Below are positions 32,882 through 43,488 of a stretch of DNA of 64,000 nt, in pieces. Below the pieces are notes generated by a model. The model did no database searches. It was not told where the DNA came from and saw nothing but the letters and a program-made list of their open reading frames with translations. Position 1 is the stretch's first letter, and each line of letters begins with the position of its first letter. The position numbers were made by a program, and so were the translations under genes. This stretch comes from Xanthostigma xanthostigma (taxonomy: Eukaryota; Arthropoda; Insecta; Raphidioptera; Raphidiidae), in NCBI GenBank assembly GCA_963575645.1, contig OY754467.1, forward strand, positions 38,561,108-38,625,107. Direction: 5' to 3'.

Positions 32882-33210
32882 ATAGATAGATAGATAGATA
32901 TATATGCACACAATAAGTACAATATGTGACATCAAATTTACACATTAAAATTCATAATTAAAAAATTCATCTACAGTGTAAAAACAGTTTTTGGTTAAAA
33001 GACTCCTCAGTGATTTTTTAAAAGTTTCCAGTTTCAGCATTTTGATATCATTAGGCAATTTATTGTAAAGTTTGAGAGACACGTAAGTGAAACTTTTTTG
33101 AATAGTGGCTAGTCTATGTAGCGGCAACGTACTAATTTTTATGCCGTGTATCATAATCATGTAATTCTGAGTTAGTTTCAAACAGATTATGCTCTTTTTT
33201 GACATAAACT
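32882..33210 (-). pseudogene. 5'-truncated LINE, reverse-transcriptase C-terminal tail
   Basis: The minus-strand frame 33,205-32,945 reads FTYVSLKLYNKLPNDIKMLK and then FKKSLRSLLTKNCFYTVDEF. This matches the conserved C-terminal tail found after the reverse transcriptase in Jockey/CR1-like LINEs (the LYNKLP and FKKxL motifs). A 3' untranslated stretch and a tail of ATCT units follow to 32,882. Nothing of the reverse transcriptase core remains, so the copy is heavily 5'-truncated, the usual fate of LINE insertions. It is a different clade from the intact LINE at the right end of the window, which carries RNase H. Confidence 0.72.
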
Positions 33211-33299
33211 AAGCAATGATAAATGTACAAGGCTGAGAGAGTCATTATTCGATACTTATTAAAAAGAGGTCTACAGTGCTCAAGTCTTGCCACTCCTGC

Positions 33300-33382
33300 C
33301 AATAGATCCGCCCCTGATTGTATTGACGTATTCTAAGCTGTTTCCAGTATTACAGAATAAAAATTTCTATCTATCTATCCTA
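33300..33382 (+). repeat. LINE 3'-end-like sequence with CTAT tail
   Basis: GATTGTATTGACGTATTCTA, then an AATAAA signal and a short (CTAT)n run, looks like the 3' end of a LINE on the plus strand. The tail type equals that of the minus-strand fragment next to it. No coding part is left. Confidence 0.4.
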
Positions 33383-33435
33383 CCCTTGAGGAAATGTCAG
33401 ACCGTTGCTGAAATTTTGCCACGCCTGGTATATTA

Positions 33436-33866
33436 AGGCCGCTGCACACGAGGCTAGAAACGCTGTTAGATTCTTTGCCTACTAGTTTTCTAGCGCCGGT
33501 TTTCTTGTTTGCTAAGTGCTCGCTTCACACGAGACTATTTTTCAAGCTTGATTTGTAGATAGATCTGGTGACAGTTCGAATATAAACACAGAGAAAAACC
33601 TGTCTCTTGTCTGACTCTGAACAGAATGCGACACCAGGTTGACTTGTGGGTGTTTGTTCAAGTGCCCACGTGACAAGATACTGCATCCTGATTGGTTCTT
33701 GCTCATACCCAGCAGCAAATCTCTCAGGAAAAATAGCCCCTGTTCTAATTTTAAAACCTAGGCCAGCCCGCAGTGACGTCATTTCTAGCTTCGTACCCAG
33801 CCTACCGCCTAGAAGAACTCCTAGCAGCGTTTCTAACAGCATTTCTAGCCCCGTGTGCAGCGGCCT
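33436..33866. mobile_element. Harbinger-type MITE, copy 2
   Basis: The ends AGGCCGCTGCACACGAGGCT and CCCCGTGTGCAGCGGCCT are inverted repeats flanked by TTA (33,433-33,435 and 33,867-33,869). CTAGAA.CGCT.TTAGA and TTTCTAGC-type blocks repeat inside. The 105-codon minus frame and 78-codon plus frame share the same bases and have no domain. Compare copy 1 at 8985-9382. Confidence 0.82.
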
Positions 33867-33869
33867 TTA

Positions 33870-34657
33870 TATCCCTGTGTAAAACAGTCTGTAGATATAT
33901 AAGACAAGTACGCTGAACAGACATGTTGGTATGTTCCTGCATTATATGTACATAGTTATTTTATTTATTGCATAATGTGGTTATTGTGAACGCAAGTAAA
34001 CATAATGTATGATTAATGTTCTTATAGATGCAGCTCTTTGCCTCTCAACTTGACAGCATTTTCATTCATGGAAATATTCACAGTATGTATAATGATTTAG
34101 AGCAGCTCAAGTAGGAACTGCTATCATTATACATACGTACATATAATATATCCATAACCGAGATATAAAATCGCTTATGTTGCTTTTTTCGTTTCTTAAG
34201 GTTATTGGGAACAGACAAAATGACATCTGGTGACAAAAAAAACGAGTGTGCTTAGACCACACGACTGAAGTGAAACTTCTTACTGCTATAATTATTTTAA
34301 ATGTATTTATTAAGAATAATGCGTAAATACCTCAAATTTGCTCATGTTAAATTCATAAACGAACAATAATAATATGCAGTCGGTTCGTCTCAAAGTTTAT
34401 CGAACACAATATAACCTCATTCTGTAGCACATATCTACAAAGACGAAATGTTTAAAATATAATTTTTCATTAACTAATAGGCAAAGTATGTATATATATT
34501 TATTAGCATAATTTATAATACATTTAAAAGGATTTATTAACTAGCCTACATTATTTCCCGTTACAAAATACAGCAAAATTCGATGAAATGTATTTTTGAT
34601 ACAAAAACAATTATTTTCATTTTAAACGTCAAATAATGGTCAAAAAAAAGAATTTCG
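33870..34657. other. no recognised feature
   Basis: AT-rich spacer without termini or coding signal. Confidence 0.4.
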
Positions 34658-34658
34658 A

Positions 34659-34925
34659 TTAATGCTCCGTCTTTGTCGCACTCACTAACTTATATCTCCC
34701 TCTCAACTTAATGCTCCGTCTTTGTCGCACTCACTAACTTATATCTCCCTCTCAACTTCCAATATATACGAAACGTAACTCTCTCTCTTACTATCTTCCC
34801 TAACTTATATCTCCCTCTCAACTCCGTTCGCCTCGAACGATCACGCACCGTCGCGATGATGCACTTCCGTAAACGTTTTCGTCAGGCATCGCGATGATGC
34901 ACTTCCGTGAACGATTTCGTCAATC
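34659..34925 (+). repeat. two local tandem repeats (49-bp and 38-bp units)
   Basis: A 49-base unit (TTAATGCTCCGTCTTTGTCG onward) occurs exactly twice at 34,659-34,756. Part of it (TAACTTATATCTCCCTCTCA) recurs at 34,800. Next, TCGCGATGATGCACTTCCGT repeats with a 38-base period at 34,851 and 34,889. GAGTCGGACTCGCGCACCGA follows near 34,995, a phrase known from dispersed repeats of Lepidoptera. Confidence 0.85.
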
Positions 34926-35114
34926 ATTTACCAGCTTATTCCCTAAGTCAAGCGTGCCTAAAGAAGTTTTACTTCAGAAACGGCCAAGTTGGAGTCGGAC
35001 TCGCGCACCGAGGGTTCCGTACAAACTTCTAAGTATGTAAATAGTTCGTCCATCAAGGGAATCGAGTCTCGAAGATTTTTCCCGCTTAACCATTGGAAAA
35101 CCGTTTTTCCCATA

Positions 35115-35345
35115 CATCGACAAACGTCGCGATCAGTTTGCCAACTAATCGTGTAATTGCAATGAGTTCAGATGGACTACTGAAAAGTATTGTAACTCGT
35201 AGCTATATCTGGTAGCCTAGTTGTCGCACTGTGTTGTATGCGAGAGTTCTAATATTGTGCTGTATAAACGCACCGGTAGCGGACGCTTGTTTTGTATTAG
35301 AACTGACTGTGTACGTGCGTAGCATGTTTTTGCGGTTTAAAAACA
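35115..35345 (+). repeat. dispersed repeat (GTTCAGATGGACTAC), copy 2
   Basis: Aligns with 7130-7395 over GAGTTCAGATGGACTACTG, TATATCTGGTAGCCTA, CTGTATAAACGCACCGGTAG and GTGCGTAGCATGTTTTTGCG. No class recognised and no gene. Confidence 0.6.
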
Positions 35346-36374
35346 TTTTTTTTTGTTATGTAACTACAAATTTACGGCTTTCGGATTTTTCCCTTTACTT
35401 GTGCTTTTTGCTTCTTGCCAAATATTATGATTCTATGTCAATGGGAAGTACCCTATAGGTTTTAATTTCCAAGAGTCCAGGCAGACAGACAGACAGACGA
35501 ACAACAAAGTGATCCTATAAGGGTTCCTATTTTCTTTTGTGGTACGGAACCCTAAACATTTATCTATTATAAGATTGCAACTGTGTAGTTAATATATTAA
35601 TAATTAGAAAAAAAAGTTAAAATATGAAAATACAATTCATTCTAAAATTATGAAGTACCTAAGATTTTGGTTATTCTACAGCGCATATATGAGGAACCGC
35701 CAATGACACGCCCTGTAGATGGACCGTTCTTATTTGGAAAATGAAAACATAGACCATTCGGTAATTTACGAATCATGTTACTCATAAAAAATAAACATGA
35801 AAGTAAAGTACTGAACTACAGGAAATCGTTAACAGTTAATGAATATCTACAATGAGCCATATAACGAGAGCACTCCATCAGCTCAAGATTCATTGATTGT
35901 TTATAATTATTATTGATAACTAGTTAACTGTTATTATTTGAGTTGCTCAGATGCGTGTTTGTTTAATAGACCTCGATGCTTGTAAAATTAAATACATATT
36001 TTCCTGTTTCGTATCTTTAATTAGAATCTCAGTTCGAGACCATTTCAAACCCAATAATAATGAGAATATTACATATTGTAATTAACTAGTAACTAGCCAA
36101 GAATTGATTTGCTCCAAATGTTACACGTTCAATGGGAAAAAATGTATACTGGAAGAATTGAAGCTAATTATTTTAATGGTCGAAGTTATAAACATCAGTT
36201 AAATTTTAGTAGATAACTAAATAAATTTTGTTAATTAAGATATGTAGGTTAATTGCACAGATTATTACATTTTCAAAATAAATTACATTAAACTAAAACA
36301 TGTTTAAAATTGGCGTATCGATTAAATAATTAATCAGTCAATTTATTAACTCAGCCTTAAAAGAAAAAAATAAG
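35346..36374. other. no gene; one CAGACAGA run
   Basis: A (CAGA)n run at 35,481-35,500 precedes GGTACGGAACCCTAAA at 35,542, again dispersed-repeat debris. The rest is AT-rich and featureless. Confidence 0.4.
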
Positions 36375-36857
36375 TTCGAAAACTAAAACCCGACTACTGA
36401 ATAGTATGAAACAAGAAAATATTCTCATCTGAGGATAGCCGTGGTCATACCTACCTACCCTAACAAAACATTACATTTTAACAGTAGATAATAATAATAA
36501 TAATAAATGCTTTTATTGCACCAATGTTACAATCAATACAATGGGCGAAGTTCAGCGAAAACGCTGTTTTTCAACTTAACCCGCTAAAAATACATAATGT
36601 AGGTTACTACATAATTATTATAAAACTAACACAATAATTATTACAAATACATTACTTAATAAACGCGAAAACGATCACAGCTGTATTGAATACTGAAATA
36701 GTAATTGGGATCATAAGCTCTAGGGCAAAGTGCATCACGCTATACATCTAGACTCATATAGATACTATATGAAATGGCATACGACCACAGTTATCCTCAA
36801 ATGAGAATATTTTCTTGTTTCATACTTGTCAGTAGTCGAGTTTTAGTTTTTGAACTT
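36375..36857. mobile_element. inverted-repeat element holding a retroposon 3' end
   Basis: Arms of about 75 bp (36,375-36,450 and 36,777-36,857) are inverted copies: AAAACTAAAACCCGACTACT, GAAACAAGAAAATATTCTCA. Between them, on the minus strand, lies TGCAATAAAAGCATT followed by (TTA)n at 36,488-36,506. That is a polyadenylation-signal-like sequence and tail of a retroposon. So a small retroposon 3' end probably inserted into a foldback element. Confidence 0.6.
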
Positions 36858-37105
36858 CATTTTTATTAAAATTGTTTTAACTTATTTTTTATTTGTTCTC
36901 AATTTGCTCCCCTCTGGGACCAAAATTCAAAAATAAATGTAGCCTATGTTACCCGAGCCACAATAACGAATCGATTGACACCTTATATTTATCAAAATCG
37001 GATGAATAGTTTACGCGCTACGGTGGAACATCCGTAAATACAAACATACATAAAGTGCTAAACTCATAACCTTTCCTTTTGGCTTCGCCGTCATAACGAT
37101 ATTAG

Positions 37106-37306
37106 ACTAGAGTACGCGAGTGAGCCATAAAGATGTCTGCACTAGAGACAGAGAACAGTTCCTTATCTCTATGGTAACTCTATTGATGCAAAACAATGCT
37201 GATTTGAGTAAACAAATATCTGGTTTTCTGGGTTTTCTGCAGCGTTCTCTCTATCAACTGAGAACATTTTCACTCATGGCAAGCATACGAACTAGCGTAC
37301 TCTAGT
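37106..37306. mobile_element. 201-bp element with ACTAGAGTACGC ends
   Basis: ACTAGAGTACGC (37,106-37,117) and GCGTACTCTAGT (37,295-37,306) are exact inverted repeats. TGAGCCATAA/CATGGC-like sequence continues the similarity inward. The 61-codon frame runs across both ends and is not a gene. Confidence 0.6.
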
Positions 37307-37687
37307 TACTTATATCTCTATGTTCGCCGTAGTCGGGTAGTAAAATACAGATAAAGTATGTGATAAATAAGAGATAAATCTGAATAACTCAAGGGAACAA
37401 TTTAAGGGCAAGATCACACGATTATGCAATTAAGTAGCCATTGTAGATCGTTAGAGTAAAGCTACATCTACATTGGATCCGTATTTCTCCCGATCCGCTG
37501 TCGACCGATATCGGAAGAGAAGCAAACACCAAGATTACAATTTAGGATGCCAACATTTTAAACCGTCATAACTTCTAAACTAAACCAGATACGAACTTCC
37601 GTTTTAGCCTAATCGATTCAGCGTACTTTTTTCTATCAAACACGTTATAGTCCAAGAGCTGTGAAACCTTTTTGAGGTAAGTATTTG

Positions 37688-37942
37688 ACTTCTTTTGTAA
37701 TATCTGAACACAAAATCGAAGACCTGGCTGAAGGGTAGTGGTGTCTAGTCAAGCCGTGAATTTTTTCCTTTTGAGATTTTATTTGCAATTTTTTTTAAAT
37801 ACTAAATTTGTAGATATTAACATTTCAAAATGCCTCAAGAACTTTTTTTGCAAATAAAATTTTACAAAATTCACAGCTTGGTTAGGCCCCACTACCCGTC
37901 AGCCAGGTCTTCGATTTTGTGTTCAGACATTACAAAAGAAGT
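37688..37942. repeat. foldback with arms of about 95 bp
   Basis: ACTTCTTTTGTAATATCTGA through CACAAAATCGAAGACCTGGC at the left is mirrored at 37,845-37,942. Mismatches are few. The middle is AT-rich. Probably a palindromic MITE; no target duplication could be fixed. Confidence 0.7.
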
Positions 37943-38387
37943 GTTACACAAATTTTCACGCTACCTATAATTCCTACCCAAAAATGTTTGATAGCTCTCT
38001 TACTATTACAAGTTTATAACACTTTTTATTTTAATTACTGTAGTTTTTGTTTAATAATTGCTCTTAATTACAGGTCTGTATAAAAATTAAGCACGCGTAT
38101 AAACTGTTAAATCTGATAGATTATTATAAGTAATTAATCTCCCAAATTGAAAGCTATGTACTTTTTTTAATCTCAGTAAATAAGTTGTAGTAAAAAAACG
38201 TGTAATTTCTCATTGAAGTGTCATTACCGTTCTAATAACGCTTTTTTCTTTGAGACGTTACCTGAAGAACAAATCAACGGAATAAATAACTAATTACGTT
38301 TGATGACTACGGGCCTAGATATCACATTGAACGAATTTTTTTTTTTCGGACATTATATACAGAATGATTTTTAAGTTGATTTTTTTT

Positions 38388-38799
38388 GACGTGATAACGT
38401 CTTATAAATTGATGAAACACCGGCTGCATGCACGAAAAAGAGTAACGTTCCGCAAGCGAGAGCGCGATATAAGCGAAAGTCTCTCTCTTCTCGCGTGACG
38501 TCAGAGAGTAGTGTGCGTTCAACATTTTTTTCGGCTGTTCCAGCGAAAGCTACATCTGACAGATGGCCAGATAAATTATACGGTTTGTTAACAAATATAT
38601 AATATATATACATTCTTTTAAATGTCTTTTATAATTGCTTAAAAATATGTATTTTGCTTTGGTTGATCAAATTATTAGTCGGTAAAAATATAGTTTGACA
38701 GCTACTAAAATTTAGGTTATGTATTATTAAATATGATATTCGAGCGGAATACGTTATCACGTAAAACTATCGTCCGTAAACCGACTTTACAGACAACCA
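38388..38799 (+). mobile_element. ACGTTATCACGT repeat, copy 1
   Basis: GACGTGATAACGT (38,388) and ACGTTATCACGTA (38,751) face each other. TATCGTCCGTAAACCGACTT then ACAGACAACC completes the right side. The reverse copy at 48,707-48,950 shares the TAAATTGATGAAACACCGGC-type left end, CGTAACGTTCC-like middle and right end. The 80- and 67-codon minus frames are element sequence. The palindromic core includes a TGACGTCA-like CRE at about 38,496, also non-coding. Confidence 0.7.
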
Positions 38800-40153
38800 A
38801 TTTTTTTTTAACAACGTGTAGAAATCAAATAGACGAATAAATATTTCAAGTAACTTTTTATCAAAACTCAAAAATGAAAGAGGAACGGGCTTTCAAAGTG
38901 TTATTAAATTTTGAGGCTGGTCCTGGCGTTATGTTATGTCACTATGAAAATATGTTATGTCATTATCAAGTATTCACAGAAATTGTTCGAAGTTGTCCTC
39001 GTTTTGTTGGACACAAAGATGCGTGCGTCCTAGCCATGCTTCTGTAGATGCTTGTAGAAGCGATGAGGGCCTTCCGCGAATTATTTGGGATGCATTTCCG
39101 ATTTCTTCGCGTTTGTTAAACGGGCTTTTGAATTAATTAAATAAAATGTAACTAAACTTTGAAAGGCTGTTTCTCTCTTATTTTTGATTTTTGATAAAAA
39201 AGTTACTGAAAATATCTGTTCATCTCTTTGATTTTTACCGCTGCTAAAAAAGAAGAATCAACTTAATTCTTATTCTGTATGTACATTTAATTAATGTGGC
39301 TTGAATTTGTACAAACCATTTTTCTATCGAAAATTCAAACATGTACCGTTTTATATAGGCATTAGTTTTGATACTGTAAGCGTCATCATCATAAACTAAG
39401 TCCATGCATAATATGTAGAAATGAAGACACGTATTGCCATTGTTTAGCGCTAGAGGTGACAATATGAACTGTACATGTATAGATAGACTCGGAACAGTTG
39501 GTATCAACCATTGTTTTTGTATTCATATAATATTGCGCTTTTGTTACGACCCGGACGCTGTCTTGTTCTTGAGGCATCTAGATTATAAATTTTCAACTAC
39601 AATAAATATATGAGTTTGTTAAACGATATTTAATAGTGTCTACACTCTACAAGATGTCTGTTTCAGTGCCGACTCAAATTACCGGCATATCGGGCAACTG
39701 CCCGGGGCTAAGCGAATGATTTGGAAATGTCAAAGTTTGTACGCTTGATACAAATAATTTTCGAAGGTTTTTAAATGGAATACCGTTTTGTTGAGAACAA
39801 TAATGAATATATATTTTGATGTACCTATTTATAGAGGCATAGGCATAAATTTTGTTAAGAACGTCGTTGATTGGATTCGTAGTCGATGTTTCATGGGTAT
39901 AACTGAAGCAAACAGTTGAGCACTGCATAGGTGAATGTGTTTAACACGTGAGCGTCTAGCTATGCACACTCGACATCCTAATCGCGTGCTTTACTTGGTG
40001 GCTGACCGTGCTGACGTCATGCAACGGACGATACAAGTGCATGTTTAGCATTCGTCTGTCAAAGATCTTCATTCTAGTATGTAATATGTATATCTCAGTT
40101 GTCAGATGTAATTTTGTGATTAAATTACATGCATTGGACTTTTTGCTACTTTT
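38800..40153. other. no recognised feature
   Basis: Several short frames (up to 87 codons) occur on the minus strand between 39,244 and 40,177, but they overlap, lack motifs and are AT-driven. No element termini found. Confidence 0.35.
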
Positions 40154-40475
40154 CAAATAAATAAAATTGTCGACCAATTTTTTTCAGACTATATATCGAC
40201 AAAAAATAATATAAAAATAACAAAAGATGACTTATCATTCAAACTATCATTCAACCTTACATTCTATTAGAAAATAAGTAGCTAATACTAATTAATTTTT
40301 ATATATATTTTTTTTAGATATTTCTGAAGACGATCCAAATCCGGATCGAAACGTCATCTTTTTTATATTGATTTATATTTTTATATTATTTTTTGTCAAT
40401 ATATAGTCTGAAAAAAATTGGTCGACAATTTTATTTATTTGAAGAGTTCTATTCAGACGTTAATCAAAGATTTTT
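40154..40475. mobile_element. foldback with hammerhead-like motif (Penelope-like terminal repeat?)
   Basis: The arms at 40,154-40,231 and 40,352-40,441 are inverted copies (AAATAAAATTGTCGACCAAT, AGACTATATATCGACAAAAA). The plus strand at 40,324-40,355 carries CTGAAGA, a GATCC/GGATC stem and GAAACGTC, the layout of a hammerhead ribozyme core. Hammerheads of this minimal kind are known from Penelope-like retroelements. No reverse transcriptase is present here. GAAGAGTTCTATTCAGACGT follows and recurs at 22.0 kb. Confidence 0.55.
40324..40355 (+). ncRNA. hammerhead-ribozyme-like motif 1
   Basis: The order is CTGAAGA (C3-A9, N7 = A), one extra C, stem II GATCC/GGATC, then GAA, AC, GT, C. The last part gives a two-base-pair stem III with no loop and cleavage after C. 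The single extra base between A9 and stem II departs from the textbook core, and stem I pairing is weak. Activity is therefore doubtful. Confidence 0.4.
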
Positions 40476-42744
40476 ATTGCTACTTTACTAGAATTTGAAT
40501 TCATTTCAAAATTTATTCATTAGATGTATAAATAAAATTTTTGAAGAGAAACGATCTGAAAAAAAGGAGAAGGTGCACCTCACCTACTTCACCTGGATGG
40601 CCGCCAGTTCTTAATTCGTTGTTGAAAATTATTTCACTGGATGTATTTACTGTGCACACTTTGTATATACTATCTCTTATAAAAATAGCTCTAGATCACA
40701 CATAAAGATAGCATTGATTTAAAATAATGAAAAAAAAAATGTCCGCATGGCACAAACTTTAATGTGCCCGTTTTTGTTATAGTTAATTGTAGGTTAGGTT
40801 TATGTTTATATCAATTTCAATTAAAAACAATCTATATCTTTTTTCAATAATCAATAGTTCTTTTTATGCTCTCTAATTACGTACTATAATAGCGGCATTT
40901 TATCTGTCGCTCTAATTAAATCTCCTTGAATAGCGCTGCAAATTAGTGTTCAAAGATACGAGCGAACCTGAAAAGGTGTGCTCGCTGTTGTGTACAGTAC
41001 TGGATAAATCACAGAAGGATTTCGAAAATTTCCGAGTCCATCCCATTTTTCACCTACTCAGAATGAGATTCATGTATTCGCAAAGCTTTTTGGAACCCTG
41101 GGCAAGACCTGATCACTGGGCCCCCTACACTAAATTTTATGAATTTATATATATAAAGCCACTTATTTCCCCAAAATCGTTAGTTTAAACCAAAAAGACA
41201 AATTTTTTTAGGGAGCTAAACATTTTTTCAGTTAGGTGTGTTTCCACTGATTTCTACGAACAATTTTTTTAATTTACGTGTATTTTTCTTGTTCTTTTTT
41301 GAGGCGGGGAAGTGCGTGTCCGTACTCCTACCCTCAACTTTAACACTTATTATAATATGTCAAATGTCAATGGTCCCGTCACCCAATTGGCTGAAATTTT
41401 TCATAAAATAACCACTTTAAGGTAACCGAGGAGGGACAAAAATTACATAGCGAAATGCATGAAAATTTTTATATTACTTATTTATTATTTCTTAAGATAA
41501 AAGATTTTTAACTCTGAAATTTCAGTTTTTTCGGAGGTTTTAAAAATGTTCCTTGCGGTTCCATTTTTCTCTAAATTGTCTGTTTTTTTTTATACAAGCT
41601 ATTTAAATATATGTTAACATAATTGGGCATTAATTTCTTATTTGACCCACTTTTTATTTAATTAAAATTAAAAATTTGATGTTACGTGGAAATTTTTTAT
41701 TTTTTCCTTAGATACCAAAACTAAAACTAAAAAGTAAAAATAAAATAACAAAAAATTATAATATTTAAAAAGCCAAGCTCAATTGTGTTCAAGATAGTAA
41801 CAGAAACTATTCCTACAAGTTTAAAAAGAATATATAATAATTTTTGAATCGCAAGGAACAATTTGAATCTATTAAAACTCATGAAAATCACTTTAGAGTA
41901 AGAACGCAAATTTCAGACTATAATTTTCTACTAAAATCTCAAAATAGATATATTTAAATATTTTGCCTCTCCGGTCCCTTTAAAGGCGAACATTTTCTTT
42001 TACTATCACTGTAACGTTTTGCAACAAAATGAATGACAATGCCAATTTTATACAACTTGAAATTGAAGGAGCCATCCTATCTGGCCAACGCTAGCATTGT
42101 GTCAGGTTGCGTCGTTTGGAAAGTAACACCCCGATATAATAGAAAAAAAATATATTAGAAACAGTTTCATCTATTATTTAAAATCTGTCCGTAATTTGGT
42201 ATAACTGCAGTGTCGCAGACTACCGCTCTCTTACGCAACTAATATTGACGGGCAGTGCTTTGTTTTCTGCATCGCCTTCGGAATTTTAACATCTAGCTCA
42301 CCGATAAACAAATTCTCTAGCCGTAAGATAAACGGACTATCGCTGCGTTTACATTGTTGTTTCTGTGCAACGGTTTGCCTTCCACATAAATCTAAGTACG
42401 GCGAACATTTATACTTGTGTAGGCAAGTTTGTAGAGATTTTATCACCTTTTTAATTGGTGTTCATTTATCAAACAATTGAATAATGCGAAACATTTGAAA
42501 TACACAATATATTATCAGCAGCCGATGCTGGGCGCGATAGAGGAACATCTCTTTGAACACCTTATATGGTAGGCCGCATGCTCACCCAGTGCTGCAAATG
42601 TTCACAGTCGTTGCGCTTCCTACAAGCCGGCAATAAAGTACGTCGCCAGTATAGAGGTATTCCGTTCCCGAAATACCGAAATGTTGGGATCCCGATTGAT
42701 TTGAACGTGCTTCCCGAAGCTATACGATCCATCGCAATCGGCTG
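40476..42744. other. no recognised gene; scattered repeat pieces
   Basis: GTCCCGTCACCCAATTGGCT at 41,373 matches 20,780. CCCTGGGCAAGACCTGATCACTGGG-like sequence near 41,096 (GACCTGATCACTGGGCC) may be the edge of a DNA transposon. Bases 42,541-42,744 are GC-richer and join directly to a SINE body. The frames at 40,946, 41,727 and 42,231 have no motif. Confidence 0.35.
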
Positions 42745-42965
42745 GGACTTTTTCCTGCTGCCCCTCGCCGAGAAACGGTAATTCCTGTACCGGCCATCTT
42801 GTTGAGGATTTCCATGGTTTCCCTAAATAATTCCAGATAGATATCGAGATGGTTTCTTATTCAAGGCCATAGCCGATTAACTGTCAAACTTCTACACTCA
42901 AAATTTGCCTGCCTTATCCTAATGTCTGAAAAATGCCTTCATTTGTCCATTGCTATTAATAATTT
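42745..42965 (+). mobile_element. SINE fragment without its tRNA head
   Basis: CCTCGCCGAGAAACGGTAAT, CCGGCCATCTTGTTGAGGAT and CTTATCCTAATG follow the body of the SINE at 27,981-28,288, in plus orientation, ending near GCTATTAATAATT. The tRNA-like head is missing, so the copy is 5'-truncated or fused to the upstream GC-rich sequence. Confidence 0.72.
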
Positions 42966-43191
42966 AAGTGGAAGTTTAAAAATGTAGAAAAATAACGAAA
43001 AGTGTGATAGATGGAAAATAGTATTAGTGCGAATGGCGTCTGTTATGACATAAAGTCGAGAAACGGACGTTAAACACATTATTATTACATCGTAATCAAG
43101 ATTCGTAAATTTACGATTTCGTATACATCGTTACAATTTCGTAAGAATAACTTTTGTTGTTACGAATCTTCTTGATTTCCGGGCTTGTATA

Positions 43192-43488
43192 GGCCGTGGA
43201 CCATTGGTATTTCGACCTGTCGTTCTGTGTACAACTGCGCTAGACATAGGCGGTATGACAGCTGACGAGCTTCCACCTTGAGTTCACGGGTAACTATGTC
43301 ATAACTGTTGTATTCTCTTTTTTTATACTTAGCGTGCTAGTGTTTTCTACTCGGTCGTATTCTGATCATTCCGTTCGGTAGTTTTGTACGTCGCAGTCCC
43401 GGTATCCGTGTTTAACATAGGTATAGATCTTAATGTTTCCTGCAGTTCTAGACGAAACGTCAAGTAGAAATACCAATGAACCAAGGCC
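43192..43488. mobile_element. inverted-repeat element with GAAACGTC near one end
   Basis: The left arm (43,192-43,222, ACCATTGGTATTTCGACCTG) is mirrored by the right arm (43,458-43,488, AGAAATACCAATGAACCAAG), 27 of about 31 bases matching. GACGAAACGTC at 43,451 recalls the hammerhead tail of the 40-kb and 51-kb foldbacks, but no CTGANGA core precedes it. Non-coding. Confidence 0.6.

Noticed and set aside
33525-33882. 105-codon minus frame and 78-codon plus frame
   Set aside because: Both lie within a Harbinger-type MITE defined by TTA duplications and inverted ends; they are opposite strands of the same non-coding DNA.
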